A stretch of 64,000 nucleotides of DNA, from NCBI GenBank assembly GCA_035578905.1, contig JAQJVL010000005.1, forward strand, positions 426,347 through 490,346, read 5' to 3'. The position numbers and the translations under genes were made by a program. The DNA comes from Stictocephala bisonia (Eukaryota; Arthropoda; Insecta; Hemiptera; Membracidae). Shown here piece by piece: positions 1-11,494 of the stretch (within the stretch, counting starts at the first letter, position 1; each line of letters starts with the position of its first letter). The notes below the pieces were generated by a model that did no database searches, was not told the DNA's origin, and saw only the letters and a list, made by a program, of their open reading frames with translations.

Positions 1-404
1 TTGTGCAAACTGAAGAACATTTTGCACGTATTGGGGCGTATTCTCGTAAAGTTAAGCCGGTGGCGCTGGTATTGAAATCATTTTTATTCCTAGTGTCGTA
101 ACTGTGAGATGATAAAAAAAACAAAGTCTTTATGGACAGTCATAAGGTATTTGAAAATAAAAAACAAAAGGCAGATGAATTATTTTTAACTTTCCAAAAA
201 GATTTAACACGATTTGCACTTTGCTTTTCGAAAATGTCATAATCCTCTCCATTGTAATTTAAAAATACTACCAAAATTGCAAGAAAACCCCCAAAATTTC
301 CAACCCATATTGAATAATGGAATTAAAATATACATGGTGTACATTTAATCTTGTTTCCATGTCAAAATTATTTCTTATAACTAGCATTTTAAAGCATGTA
401 GCAT

Positions 405-760
405 GCAGTTAAGTGTTTGTTTACCAATTTCTAAAAAGGAGTTCCAAATAAGACTTTGTTTAGGTACAGAACCTAAAAAATCTGCATTGGAGTGGGTGGA
501 AATTATATAATAATTAATTGTTATGTTAAAGCAACTATTCTTAGAGTCCTGGACAGTTTTAGAGTTTACTGAGAGTGTTTATCGCAATGTAGTGAGAGCC
601 AATTAGCTTCAACCCCTGGGCGCATTTTTGAAAGAGCAGGTTGAGTTGAAGCAATCGTTGTGTCGTCCGCATACATAATTATATTGTTGTCAATGAATTC
701 CAAATAATTAATATAAATCATGAATAAAATCGGCCCTAAATTAAGTGTTTCCTTCACAAA
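405..760 (-). pseudogene. Decayed LINE reverse-transcriptase fragment
   Basis: Read on the minus strand, 757-566 keeps the core of a non-LTR reverse transcriptase. It has a motif-B remnant followed by GPILFMIYINYL, then the catalytic box MYADDTT about 20 residues later. Past the stop near 566 the similarity continues in another frame: ADFLG is followed by a Trp about ten residues later, which matches the usual FLG...L.W motif E that follows the YADD box. The usual PQGS before GPILF is lost. No endonuclease or RT fingers are visible, so this is a truncated, frameshifted relic of perhaps 350 bp. It lies just left of a SINE. The clade cannot be fixed from so little sequence; jockey/CR1-like is likely. 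Confidence 0.8.
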
Positions 761-910
761 TTGTTTCCCAGCTAGAAGTGAATTTATCCCTCATTTTATA
801 ATGCCAAAAGGAAACCCGCAGCGGCTCTCTGCGACTCATCCATGGCGAACGGCAACATTTTTACCAGTTTATTTCAGCAGAAGTATTATTTCTTTCTGTT
901 CTTTTTGGGC

Positions 911-1130
911 GAGCCGGTGGCCGAGTGGTCTAAGGCGTCAGGACTTTGAGCTTGGGTTAGAGATAGCGCTGGTTCGAATCCGGCCTAGACTGAAAGATTT
1001 ATCAGTAATATTCACCTTGTACTGTACAGGTTCGCCCCCTTACTCTGACTGAATAAGTTCCTCGCACAGATCAATGGTCTATGGGGAATGGTCAGAGTAA
1101 GGTTAAGGAGATCGGCCTAAAAAAAAACCA
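911..1130 (+). mobile_element. tRNA-derived SINE
   Basis: The head looks like a class II (Leu/Ser-type) tRNA gene. It has a Pol III A box TGGCCGAGTGG at 918-928 and a perfect B box GGTTCGAATCC at 971-981, with the spacing of a long-variable-arm tRNA. The acceptor and anticodon stems are poor, so this is not a functional tRNA gene. A roughly 140-bp unrelated body follows and ends in a short A run (1119-1127). The body holds an 11-bp inverted repeat (CTTACTCTGAC / GTCAGAGTAAG). The tRNA head, body and A tail are the standard layout of SINEs mobilised by LINE machinery. I found no clear target-site duplication. Confidence 0.8.
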
Positions 1131-2525
1131 AACAGATTTTATGAGAAAATAGAGGTATCAAGGAAAACTTAATTTGTTTTCAGACTACGATTTCGAATAT
1201 ATTTGATTATGTAAGCAATATTGAAACAGGTGTGTAATTTAGAACATTCTTTTCGTCCCCTGCTCTTTTTTTAAATAAGAGTTACATCTGCATATTTAAA
1301 ATGTGAAGAAAACTGTGAGGTCATTAACAACTGGTTAATGATGCTACAAAGGGGTTGGCAAATAATGTGTGCACACTCCTTCAATACAGTCACTTGAAGT
1401 ATCTCAGGTACTTCAACCCCAGTCCTCACACGGTTTATTTTTAATGATCATAACATTTTGTAAATATCTCTTGTTACTATCTCATCAAAAAAGAACCGCC
1501 CCACATTACTAGATTTAATGAACTGGAAATAGTTAAGTGAGATACTTATTGATTTACTGGAATTTAAACTTTTTGAAATAACAATGAGAATTCTTTTGTA
1601 TACGACAAATTAAAGTTGTATTGTTTCTAGTAAATTTTACATGTATAGTTCTTTTTCTTTGTTACATTCACGTATCTTGTTAGTAAAGTGTACGTTGTAT
1701 CATCGCCCTGTAATTAAAGCTACAAATTTATATTTTCCGTCTTAATTTGGTTAAATAATGTCATTATACGTAAAATATCTGTCAATATTTATCTTTATTC
1801 GTATTTTGATTAAAAAACTTTCGTCAAATTTCTTTAAAAATTGGAAAAGAGTTCACACAAAATGCACTGTATAGAGAAGTTAAAAAAATTATTTTAATGG
1901 TAACCGATGACAATTAAAGCATGCAAAAAATAATACTGTACCGTCTCGCACTAGACAAGAATGTATTTCGCTGTTCTAGATCGAATGTTTAACCGGCTTG
2001 GAGTGTAGAGAGCAGCATTAAATGTGTTTGTCAAATGGTACGGCATATTTTACTGGAATGGAATAAATAATAACTCTTATTTTATTTATCAAGTTATAAA
2101 ATATTTTGTATGATGAAGATTACATATATATTTTACAGTAGCAAGAGTTGAGACATGTTAATGTCACTTGGCTTATAGTATGGGAACGTATATTTGTCAA
2201 TAAAGAACGAAATATATAAGAATTTTACATTCCGATTAATATTGATAAAATAATTGTTTCGTATTTGATAGCTCTAATATCGTACTATATAATATGTGCT
2301 CTATATTTTATAGTACGATATATAAAATAACTGTCGCATTTTCTCGCGTTTCATCAAACTGATCACTATCACTATAAAGATCCCCAATTTAAAGAATTAA
2401 AATCATGTACCATTAAACAATTAATTACTAAAACCATAAAAATAAATAATTTTATTAATCTAAAAATAGGGTGGTATCTTACATAAATTTTATTGTAGTA
2501 TTCTCACTGAAACTCGATATTTCTT
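1131..2525. other. AT-rich non-coding stretch
   Basis: No convincing gene or repeat array. It contains a short hairpin at 2278-2320 (12-bp arms TATCGTACTATA and its complement, about 19-nt loop). Otherwise it is unremarkable AT-rich DNA. Confidence 0.6.
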
Positions 2526-2939
2526 TTAAGAGTCTGCAGAGGCTGTAGGCCATGTTGGTTTCAATCCTATAAGAACAATGTTATTTTCGAACCGGACACA
2601 CGATTACGCGTTTCAAAATTAAACAGTTATTTTCAAAAGTATTTTCCCAAACAAATTGCATTTGGTCAAGAATAAAATTGTTCTTTGTGAATTCCTAATA
2701 ACCGTTATAGAAAAAATGTTTAGTTTGAAGTTTTTATTTCACACATATTTTTAAAAATAGGCGTATGTTTTCAAATTATCAAAAGCAAACCCAATGCGCA
2801 ATATGATAACTTTTAGACCTAAAATAACACCTCATAAACAACGTTTGGTCAATAAATAACGACAAAATATGGATTAGTCAATAACAAGGTTCTTATGGGA
2901 TTAAAGCCAACATGGCCGACAGCCAGTGCAGACTCTTAA
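2526..2939. mobile_element. TTAA-flanked foldback MITE, copy 1
   Basis: The element is bounded by TTAA at 2526-2529 and 2936-2939. The outer ends are GAGTCTGCAGAGGCTGT on the left and the inverted version, ending GCAGACTC, on the right. Inverted similarity continues far inward (the CCATGTTGG / CCAACATGG block, then the AATCC.ATAAGAACAATG block), so most of the 414 bp can fold back on itself. There is no open frame. The TTAA target is the hallmark of piggyBac-type insertion, but the termini do not begin with the usual CCC/CCY, so the superfamily is inferred only. Other copies are at 17874, 36342 and 61324. Confidence 0.85.
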
Positions 2940-4627
2940 ATTTTCAGAGTTTGATATTTTTTGGGAGATGGTAGAAAATAAATAACATTAATACGCTTAA
3001 TATTATAAATTAAATGTTATAATAACGATCCATAAGTGTAAATCGAGTTTGCTTAATTTTTTAGTTTATTTTACGTGTATGAAATAATAATGAAAATAAA
3101 ACCTACAATGCCAATGGGGTAGGCTTTCAGAAAGCTTTATTTTTGACATTAGGTAGTGCTCCAGTATGAACAGATCTGGAACTGTCGCACCTACATTTTT
3201 CATCGCAACGAGGATAGTCGTGCCCTCAGTATATTGAGGCATTTCTAAGGTATAGGAGCTTACAGCCATTTTTTTCTAGCAGCTATTTAAGAAAATTCGC
3301 GGTGCCACAACAGTTACAAACTCTCTAGGTAGCTCATTCTTGACTTGAAAGATGGATGGACTTCAGGTAATAAAATTTGATTCTGCTACAGCAATTATTA
3401 CTGTGGTAGAAGCTGAAATACTAATTATTAATTAAAAAAACTAGACAATGCAGATTTAGAGACCGCTACTGGGGTACAATCGAATTGGGTTGCTTATTAT
3501 TTGTTATTAGAGCTTTGAAACTAGTCATTTCGTTGATGGTATGGTTGAAGGTAGTTGCGCGCAACTCGAGCACTAGGTTTATGGCCCTCTTGGCCACTGC
3601 GCGCAACTCGAGCACGCCTACTTGAAGGTTGCACCCTCTGATTTACTGGCCTCCAGTAACTTGAAGGTCGCACTCTCACACTCAAATATTTGTCTACTTT
3701 ATTAAAACATTTACCAACCAATCCCTTACAATTATTTCAATATCTACTCAAGCCTAAAGAACCCCCGTAACGTACTCTCAAATGTCTAGCAATCAGTCTG
3801 TTATAACAATCCACACACAACCCTATCCAACAACCAACGTAGCGCCCGTCTCGTCTTTGTTATTAGACTCTCTGAAACATCCAACAAAGTACCGTACTAA
3901 CAAGCTGTTGCTCACTGGCCACTGCCATCCTCCGACGGACTTACCTAAACAGATTATGATGAATATCTTATTTAAATTCAAGTTCTCTCTAGTACAGATT
4001 ATTTTATTATTAACTTAGTATACATTATTAACTTCAAAAATAACTTTGCAATATTTAAGTATTGCATTAAAAAGCAAACAACATTGTATTACACAGTGTT
4101 TTAAGATTATAAGTATGAAATAAAAGGTAATATAAACCCACATTCATTGAAGCAAATTTATTACCGGACGCTTGATTTTATGTTATTTTAAAAAATAACT
4201 TTCAATCTATCGATTTAGTTTAAAATAACGTGCCCCCAATTGCTGTCATTATCTTTCGGTAATTAGAGAAAATTAGTACGCGTATATTAAATTTAACTAC
4301 ATGGATGTTGTATAAATCGGTATAACATCCTCTGCAGATGTACTGGGGTAATACCATGTCAAGATTATGTTTAGTAGCAAATCGATACAGGGGAACACCA
4401 CCGTAGCTGTACAAACACCCAACGAGATGACAACTAGATAAACAAAATAATTTCTTCCATGAAAAAGACCAATTTGTAATGTTTTGCTTTTACAACCAGT
4501 TTTGGTAATATGGCTTATATGTTCTTTAGTTTTCTTAAAACAATTTCTGTTATTAACATTGAGTACCCTACTAACAAATATCGTTAAAAATCTACTGTGA
4601 CTATCGATGACATACGTCCGTGCCATC
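2940..4627. other. Non-coding stretch
   Basis: AT-rich sequence with no supportable gene. A minus-strand frame at 3269-3066 (67 codons) has a protein-like composition but no family I recognise. The repeat fragment at 3545-3680 is listed separately. Confidence 0.5.
3545..3680. repeat. Two-copy repeat related to the 59.9-60.5 kb array
   Basis: CGCGCAACTCGAGCAC occurs twice, at about 3558-3573 and 3600-3615. A related 'acttgaaggt.gca.ctc' motif also repeats nearby. The complement GTGCTCGAGTTGCG is the core of the 119-bp tandem unit at 59925-60540, so this looks like a small, inverted, degenerate outpost of that family. The first copy includes the palindromic GTTGCGCGCAAC. Confidence 0.6.
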
Positions 4628-5275
4628 TAGACTACCAATAATGTGCACGTATTGATGACAGTTTATTTCAACTAACGATGATCAGTTAATGTGGTTTGAT
4701 GATATATTGTACTTTTGTGACTACCAATATCGTGCATGTATCGATGATAGTTTATTTCAACTATCGATGATCAGTTAATGTGATCGTCATGATATATTAT
4801 ACTTTTATGACTACCAATAATCGTGACTGTTAATATCGTGCATGTATCGATGATAGTTTATTTCAACTATCGATGGTCAGTTAATGTGATCGTGATGATA
4901 TATTGTACTTTTATGACTACCAATAATCGTGACTACCAATATCATGCATGTATCGATGATAGTATATTTCAACTATCGATGGTTAGTTAATGTGATCGTG
5001 ATGATATATTGTATTTTTGTGACTACCAATATCATGTATGTATCGATGATAGTTTATTTCAACTATCGATGGTCAGTTAGTGTGATCGTGATGATATATT
5101 GTACTTTTATGACTACCAATAATCGTGACTACCAATAACATGCAAGTATCGATGATAGTATATTTCAACTATCGATGGTCAGTTGATGTGATCGTAATGA
5201 TATACTGTACTTTTGTGACTATCGATAATCGTGACCACCAGTAATGTGCATGTATCGATGACATTTTATCTCAAC
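4628..5275. repeat. Tandem array, ~90/106-bp unit with ATCGAT dyads
   Basis: About seven units. The unit begins GACTACCAATA at 4630, 4719, 4809, 4915, 5021, 5111 and 5216. Units are about 90 or 106 bp, the longer form carrying an extra 15-bp GACTACCAATAATCGT-type duplication. Each unit holds an inverted pair, TATCGATGATAGT and ACTATCGATGG, separated by about 8 nt. Edge units are more divergent than central ones. Any apparent open frames are by-products of the repeat. Confidence 0.9.
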
Positions 5276-5637
5276 ATTATCGCTGAGAAAGTATTGAGAC
5301 TATCACGTACTCGTGATCAACTGTGACAAAAAGTAAGTCGCTATGCTGTTTTCTTATTAATTAATCGATACATTTTTAACCCAATATCTACACTTATATG
5401 AACATTCGTACGCTTCATTAGGATTAATCGTTTACATTAATGATATTAACGTTATATTGATTTATAATTAGTATATTTCAGTATGCACAAGCCAATGAAC
5501 ATGAAAAAAAAAAATAGTTACTTCAAACTCTTAGTCGCATGCCAATTTTATGGAACTTAAAAATAACTGTTTACACTAGTTTTCAAACCAGTTTGTTATC
5601 GTAAAGATAATCTGATGGTCCTAAACTTGCTTAGCTG

Positions 5638-6655
5638 TCAGTCAACAGATATTCTGTCCGTAAAGACGTATGTTAGATGGTATAGATTGCCTGTCAACAG
5701 AATCCTGTCCTTCAAGACGTATGTTAGGTGGTGTAGATTGCCTGTCAACAGATATCCTATCCGTCAAGACGTGCGTTAAGTGGGGTAGATCGCATGTTAA
5801 CTGCTATCCTGTACGTCAAGACGTGCGATAAGTGGGGTAGATCGCATGTTAACTGCTATCCTGTCCGTCAAGACGTGCGATAAGTGGGGTAGATCGCATG
5901 TTAACTGCTATCCTGTCCGTAAAGACGTATGTTAGATGGTATAGATTGCCTGTCAACAGGTATCCAGTCCGTCAAGACGTACTTTAGGAAGTCTAGATAG
6001 CCTGTCAACAATATCCTGTCGTCAATACATATGTTAGATGGTGTACATTGCCTGTCAACAGTATCCTGTCCGTCAATACATATGTTAGGTGATGTAGTTT
6101 GCCTATCAACAGTATCCTGTCCGTCAAGACGTATGTTAGATGGTGTAGATTGCCTGTCAACAGTATCCTGTCCGTCAATGCATATGTTATGTGATGTAGA
6201 TTGTCTGTCAACAGTATCCTATCCGTCAAGACGTATGTTAGATGATGTAGATTGCCTCTCAACAGTATCCTGTCCGTCAATACATATGTTATGTGATGTA
6301 GATTGCCTGTCAACAGTATCCTATCCGTCAAGACGTGCGTTAGGTGGGGTAGATCGCATGTTAACTGCTATGCTGTCCGTCAATACATATGTTATGTGGT
6401 GTAGATTGCTTGTCATCAGGTATCCAGCCCGTCAAGTCGTACGTTAGGAGGTCTAGATAGCCTGTCAACAGGTATCTCGTTCGTCAAGACGTACGTTTGG
6501 AAGTCTAGATGGCCTGTCAACAGGTATCTCGTTCGTCAAGACGTACGTTTGGAAGTCTAGATGGCCTGTCAACAGGTATCCCGTTTGTCAAGACGTACGT
6601 TTGGAAGTCTAGATGGCCTGTCAAGTGGTATTCTGTCCGTCAAGACGTAGCCTAT
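5638..6655. repeat. 52-bp minisatellite array
   Basis: Roughly 19-20 degenerate units of about 52 bp, with consensus pieces CCTGTCAACAG, TATCCTGTCCGTCAAGACG and TATGTTAGATGGTGTAGAT. Local subfamilies are visible: units with GCATGTTAACTGCTATCC around 5790-5930 and again near 6355, and units with CAGGTATCTCGTTCGTC around 6470-6600. This suggests repeated local unequal exchange. The unit length is not a multiple of three, and the overlapping frames on both strands are repeat artefacts. Confidence 0.92.
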
Positions 6656-6724
6656 GTTTGGTGGGTTGGAGAGCATCTCAAGGCTTATGGTAGGCGGTCA
6701 AAAATGTATACTGTTGCAATGCAC

Positions 6725-7075
6725 TCATCCATTGGCCCTCACACCCATCTGATCAGCACCACTGTGGGTTTATGGGTGGGTAGGTGGGTCAGCACCACTG
6801 TACGTGTATGGATGGGCGGGTATGTCAATATTTGGTACATTAGATTAAATTTCATAACTTTTCTCTAGTATAGTCAATTCAGAAATGTGATCGAACTATC
6901 CTGATTCAAAAATGGCCTTGTCCCACTCACCCATCCATTTATGTTGAGTTGTATTACCCTCCCACCCTCATTTACATGTACAGTAGTGTTGACCCCCCCC
7001 CCTCCCCACTCATAAACGCACAATGGTGTTAACACATCCACCGACCCACACACGTACGCTGATACACTCATACAT
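6725..7075. repeat. Inverted minisatellite pair, CCCACCC/ACGTAC family, locus A
   Basis: The left arm (6725-6830) reads in the GTACGTGTATGGATGGG sense. The right arm (6930-7075) reads in the opposite CCCACCC...TACATGTACAG sense. About 100 bp of unrelated AT-rich sequence separates them. The unit is the same degenerate 30-36-bp minisatellite found at 11889, 56702, 58020 and 62800. The right arm includes a run of C residues near 6993. Confidence 0.75.
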
Positions 7076-7305
7076 TTTCCTATTGTAGGTTATGTACATT
7101 CAAGAGGTAATGTTGGTACCATGTTTACTAGTAATGGACATTCAAGAGATTGGTACATCACATCTCTTCACACTGTTGGACCACCTGTATGTTTCAGCAA
7201 CCTCAGAATGTTCTATATGGATAAAAACAAGCTTCCAATTCTTTATTCAGGAGAGCAACATACAAGAGTACGTTGCAAAAGTTGTTAAAACATGCCTTTT
7301 TCTTG

Positions 7306-7620
7306 GTTAGGTAATGTTGCCTATGGTTACTTTAGGTTTGGTTAGGTAATGTTGCCTATGGTTACTTTAGGTTTGGTTAGGTAATGTTGCCTATGGTTAC
7401 TTTAGGTTTGGTTAGGTAATGTTGCCTATGGTTACTTTAGGTTTGGTTAGGTAATGTTGCCTATGGTTACTTTAGGTTTGGTTAGGTAATGTTGCCTATG
7501 GTTACTTTAGGTTTGGTTAGGTAATGTTGCCTATGGTTACTTTAGGTTTGGTTAGGTAATGTTGCCTATGGTTACTTTAGGTTTGGTTAGGTAATGTTGC
7601 CTATGGTTACTTTAGGTTTG
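7306..7620. repeat. Perfect 35-bp tandem array, nine copies
   Basis: The unit GTTAGGTAATGTTGCCTATG + GTTACTTTAGGTTTG is repeated exactly nine times (315 bp) with no substitution I can see. It is by far the most homogeneous array here. It contains GGTTAGG, resembling the arthropod telomere repeat TTAGG, but is not a telomere array. The perfect identity points to very recent expansion. Confidence 0.95.
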
Positions 7621-8497
7621 GTTAACCATGTTTAACGTATAATTTCAATAAAAATGTTATTTTAATTTCAAATAAAATTGTATTTTGTCCGTACGGAAAA
7701 TGTGTATGTGAAAAATCGATATTGCCGACACATGATCGAAAAGTTCCCACTTATTGACAATACAACTGCACAAGAAATGTATTTAAATATATAAACTATA
7801 ACACCAGCGAGTATAAATTTATCAACTATATTTTTAATGATAAAACACAATAATACGCTTTCATTTTTATTTGCACTCAGTGTCATGATTGCTGGCTAAG
7901 TTATGGGGTAGAATAGGAAGAGGACAGAACTAATGACCGGATATGAGTGTCGTCTCGTTAGGTGAACAATGAACTGCGTTCGGCAGGATATAATGTTAAA
8001 CTAGGTAAATGAGTGGCGGTGACGTCAGCGAGCGACCCAGTCGGGGTGATGGGAGTAATTGCCAAAACTCGTTTGTTAGCCTGTATACCTAGTGTGCGCG
8101 CGTGTTAGATCGACAGTTCTCACTGGTGAGTAACATGCAGTACTTGCACAAACATTTCAGTAAACTAACCTTCTTGTCTATTGTCAACAGTTATTTACAT
8201 ATGATTATCAATTCACACTCAATGAAAGACAAGTCATTACGTCTTTTGGAAAACTGTTTCTATGAGTACGGTTTTAATATTTTTATCGAAACAATAAAAA
8301 CTTTAAAGAATAGTTTAAAAGAATATTTGTTGTAACAAAAATTACAAAAATCTTGCACAATACTGAGTATTAACAAATGTCATGTATATTTGTCAACGTA
8401 AAAGTAAATTGTTTTCCTATTTACTGCTCGATGTGCCTGAATCTATAGTGAAAACTATTTTTCAGTACTAATAAATGGTCTTTTAGTTACCATAATA
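7621..8497. other. Non-coding stretch with a promoter-like island
   Basis: Mostly AT-rich. The interval 7900-8130 is more GC-rich and contains a perfect palindromic CRE, TGACGTCA, at 8020-8027 and a good splice-donor match, CTG|GTGAGT, at 8126. An ATG frame from 8135 to 8335 (66 codons plus stop) follows. Its product begins MQYLHKHFSKL, is Lys/Leu rich and is not a family I recognise. These could be a promoter with a first exon, or chance. Confidence 0.35.
8020..8027. promoter_or_regulatory. Consensus cAMP-response element
   Basis: Perfect 8-bp palindrome TGACGTCA inside the GC-richer island 7900-8130. CREB/ATF-type bZIP factors bind this sequence. Without a confirmed transcript its role is unknown, and one 8-mer can occur by chance. 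Confidence 0.3.
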
Positions 8498-9100
8498 CGT
8501 GTTGGTAAATTACACTACAAGTGAACGTCACACAACACAAGAAGTACATTACAATAGTAGCACAAAATGCACAAATATAGCACAATACAAGTACAAACTG
8601 CACAAATATACCACAATACAAGTACAAAATGCACAAATATACTACAATACAAGTACAAAATGCACGAATATACCACAATACAAGTACAAAATACACAAAT
8701 ATACCACAATACAAGTACAAAATGCACAAATATACCGCAATACAAGTACAAAATGTACAAATATACTACAATACAAGTACAAAATGCACAAACATACCAC
8801 AATACAAGTACAAAATTACCAAATATACCACAATACAAGTACACAATGCACAAACATACCACATTACAAGTACAAAATGCACAAATATACCACAATACAA
8901 GTACAAAATACACAAATATATCAAAATACAAGCACAAAATGCACAAATATGTTACAAAACAAGTACAAAATGCACTAATATATCAAAATACAAGCACAAA
9001 ATGCACAAATATGTTAAAATATAAGTACGTACAAAATGCACAAATATTACAGTGATCGATTTCGGCGAACCACGTTTACCTTCCTCAGACCAGAGGGATT
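8498..9100 (+). mobile_element. Minisatellite-bearing MITE-like element, copy 1
   Basis: It begins TGTTGGTAAAT.ACA, then the terminal motif ACAAGTGAACGTCA (8517-8530). About 15 tandem 31-bp units of ACAAATATACCACAATACAA + GTACAAAATGC follow (8541-9048). A conserved core starts GATCGATTTCGGCGAACCA and runs through CAGAGGGATTCAC (about 9053-9101). The same head, unit and core recur in order at 11158-11740. No right-hand inverted end is visible, so this copy appears truncated after the core. Open frames on both strands are artefacts of the repeat. Confidence 0.8.
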
Positions 9101-9774
9101 CACAAAAAAATCAACTTACTTTACATACCACCAACAACATTTTGTTTTTGCTACTACCTTTTCAACAATTTTTTATTTTGGTAGGCAGAAGTGTTGCCAT
9201 CAACAACAACGTATTTGTTAAAGGCATTAAATTAAAATTTTAAATGGAACAATAACGATAGTTTAGGTCACATTAGTCAACAATTTTAATTTCTGCCCTG
9301 TTACAAAAATATTGCGTTTAAAATCCCCAAATATGAAATCATACAATACTAAGTGGGGTTTTCAAAATTATAAGTATTATATTTCGTACTAATATCCCTA
9401 AATGGATTAGTAATGCGCTTGGATCTCAACACATTAATAACATTTTTCGAAATAACATAAAACTCGTATTTTATCCCTTATAATTTAGAGTTGGAAAATA
9501 AAGCAAGTTTTTTTATTGCCTATTTAAGAGGTATAAATAACTATATCGTGACTGTTAATTACAATACAATTTGTGTTATCTTCATTACAAGTACAACATG
9601 CCGTGTTGTACATGCTGTTACAGTCTAAGTCATTTGCGAATAGTCCTGGTGTAAGTCAGTTCAGAGGTTTCCCAATTATGTATTATGAACTCGTATATAC
9701 TATAAAATGTATATTAGGACATTTCCAAAAGCCTCACAAGATTTTGCTTTATTAATATATATGTTTTTCTTTTC
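9101..9774. other. AT-rich non-coding stretch
   Basis: No supportable gene or repeat seen. Confidence 0.5.
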
Positions 9775-10410
9775 TGTGACTCGAACAGTGTTGATGGATC
9801 TCCCACTTACCAACATTCGAACGAACTCTATAGTCCTTCACCAACCCCTAAACGAACGGCGTTGATGAATATTCCACCTAACCACATTCGAACGAACTTG
9901 ATAGTCCTTCCACCAACCTATACTCGTAAGGCGTTGATGGATCTTCCATCTAATCACATTTGATTGAACTTGATTGTTCTTCCACCAAACTATACACAAA
10001 CAGCGTTGATGGATCTCCCATCTACCCGCATACGAACTAACTTGGTGGCGCTTCAGCCACCAATATCCCAATGACGTCGATGGTTCTCCCTCTCGCTCGT
10101 ATAAGAACGAACTTGATGGTCCTCTCCCCACCTCCCAATAAACGAATGGTGTTAATTAATCCCCCGCCTACAAACGTACGAACGAACTTGATGGCCCTTA
10201 CACCTACTCATACATAAATAGCGTTGATGGATCTCTCACCCACAAACATACGATTGGATTTTATGGTCCTTACACCCACCCACACAATAATGTCGTTCAT
10301 GGCCCTCTCACCCACCCATTTATGAACTACGTTGATGACCCTTCTCCCTCACCCGTGCACGAACGATGAAAATAGCCTTCCCACTCACCACGACTCAGAA
10401 ACACGAACGA
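9775..10410. repeat. Degenerate ~72-bp tandem array
   Basis: GTTGATGG-type starts recur at 9790, 9861, 9933 and 10005 (period 71-72). Each unit contains CATTCGAACGAACT and TCCTTCCACCAAC-like blocks, and the 72-bp unit looks like two ~36-bp halves. The right part (10200-10410) drifts toward CTCACCCACCCA, so the array may be an old relative of the CCCACCC minisatellite family. Confidence 0.8.
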
Positions 10411-11157
10411 CGTTTATAGCCCATCTACCCAGTCTGTAACTAGCTAATTGAAATGTGTTCTCATTGGAGTGTATTTGTGATAGCTTGTGATTCTCTTCAG
10501 CGTTAGGAGTGTTATATTTTAGTAGGGATCTGGCATAGTTCCAATAAATATAGTTAATGCAACACTCTGGGAGCGTATTCAAGGAGTTATATCTTTGAGG
10601 GCTCATATCCAGGCTCAACGGAAGATCCTAACATTGGAAGTAAGATTCTGGACCTTGTTGAGGGTACAGGAATCTGACTCCAGTGTTAGAATATGATAGG
10701 GGCCTCGCACAGAACTCTGTAGCTGACGTGGACCAGGGAACGTAAAGGGTACCTACTGTGCCCAATATAATCTAATCTAATGGAAAATATGTTGGTTGAA
10801 GGAACCTTTGGAAGGACTCTCTAGTTAGGGAAAGTAAAATGAGAGTCCCCTAATCTTATAGCTGAGAGGCAAAGTCTACTATTAGGTCATGAATTCTTTA
10901 CAAAATTCTATCATCCCTGTCCTAGAACATACATTTATCATCACAGCGTATACAAAAATAACAACTATAATGCTGTTTAGGGACAGTCGAGAGCCTTAAT
11001 AATACAGTAATTATTTTAGCCTTTAATCTAAAATATTCTGAAACGACTCTAATATTTAGAGATGGCTTAAATATTATTCTGAAAATTGTGTAGTGAGTTA
11101 GTTAATCCATTAATTTATATATACTGTATATATAGTTTTTTAATTAGCTTTATATGT
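10411..11157. other. Non-coding stretch
   Basis: No gene, array or element recognised. Moderately AT-rich unique-looking sequence. Confidence 0.5.
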
Positions 11158-11426
11158 GTTGGTAAATATACATTACAAGTGAACATCATACGAGTATATT
11201 AAAATACAAGCATACAAAGCACAAATATGTTACAGTACAAATACAAAATACACATTACAAAAACAACATGCACAAATATACTAGAATACAAGAAGGCCTA
11301 CAAAATGCAAAAAAAACCAATATAATAATAAAATGTGCAAATATACTACAGTATAAGTACTAAAAGCACAAATATGGTACAATATAAACACAAAATGCAC
11401 AAATATACTATAATACAAGTACAAAA

Positions 11427-11494
<68 letters not shown>

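Noticed and set aside
911..985. Functional tRNA-Leu/Ser gene
   Set aside because: A and B boxes are good, but the acceptor and anticodon stems do not pair properly and a SINE body with an A tail follows.
1184..1210. 27-nt microexon between TTGTTTTCAG and GTAAGC
   Set aside because: Splice words are good, but the segment is AT-rich like its flanks and too short to distinguish from chance.
7306..7620. Interstitial telomere array
   Set aside because: TTAGG words occur only within a 35-bp unit, not as contiguous (TTAGG)n.
8499..9055. Several overlapping 130-160-codon frames on both strands
   Set aside because: They are generated by a 31-bp unit read in different frames (repetitive Tyr/Lys/Thr or Cys/Val/Leu strings). 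No start context or domain supports coding.
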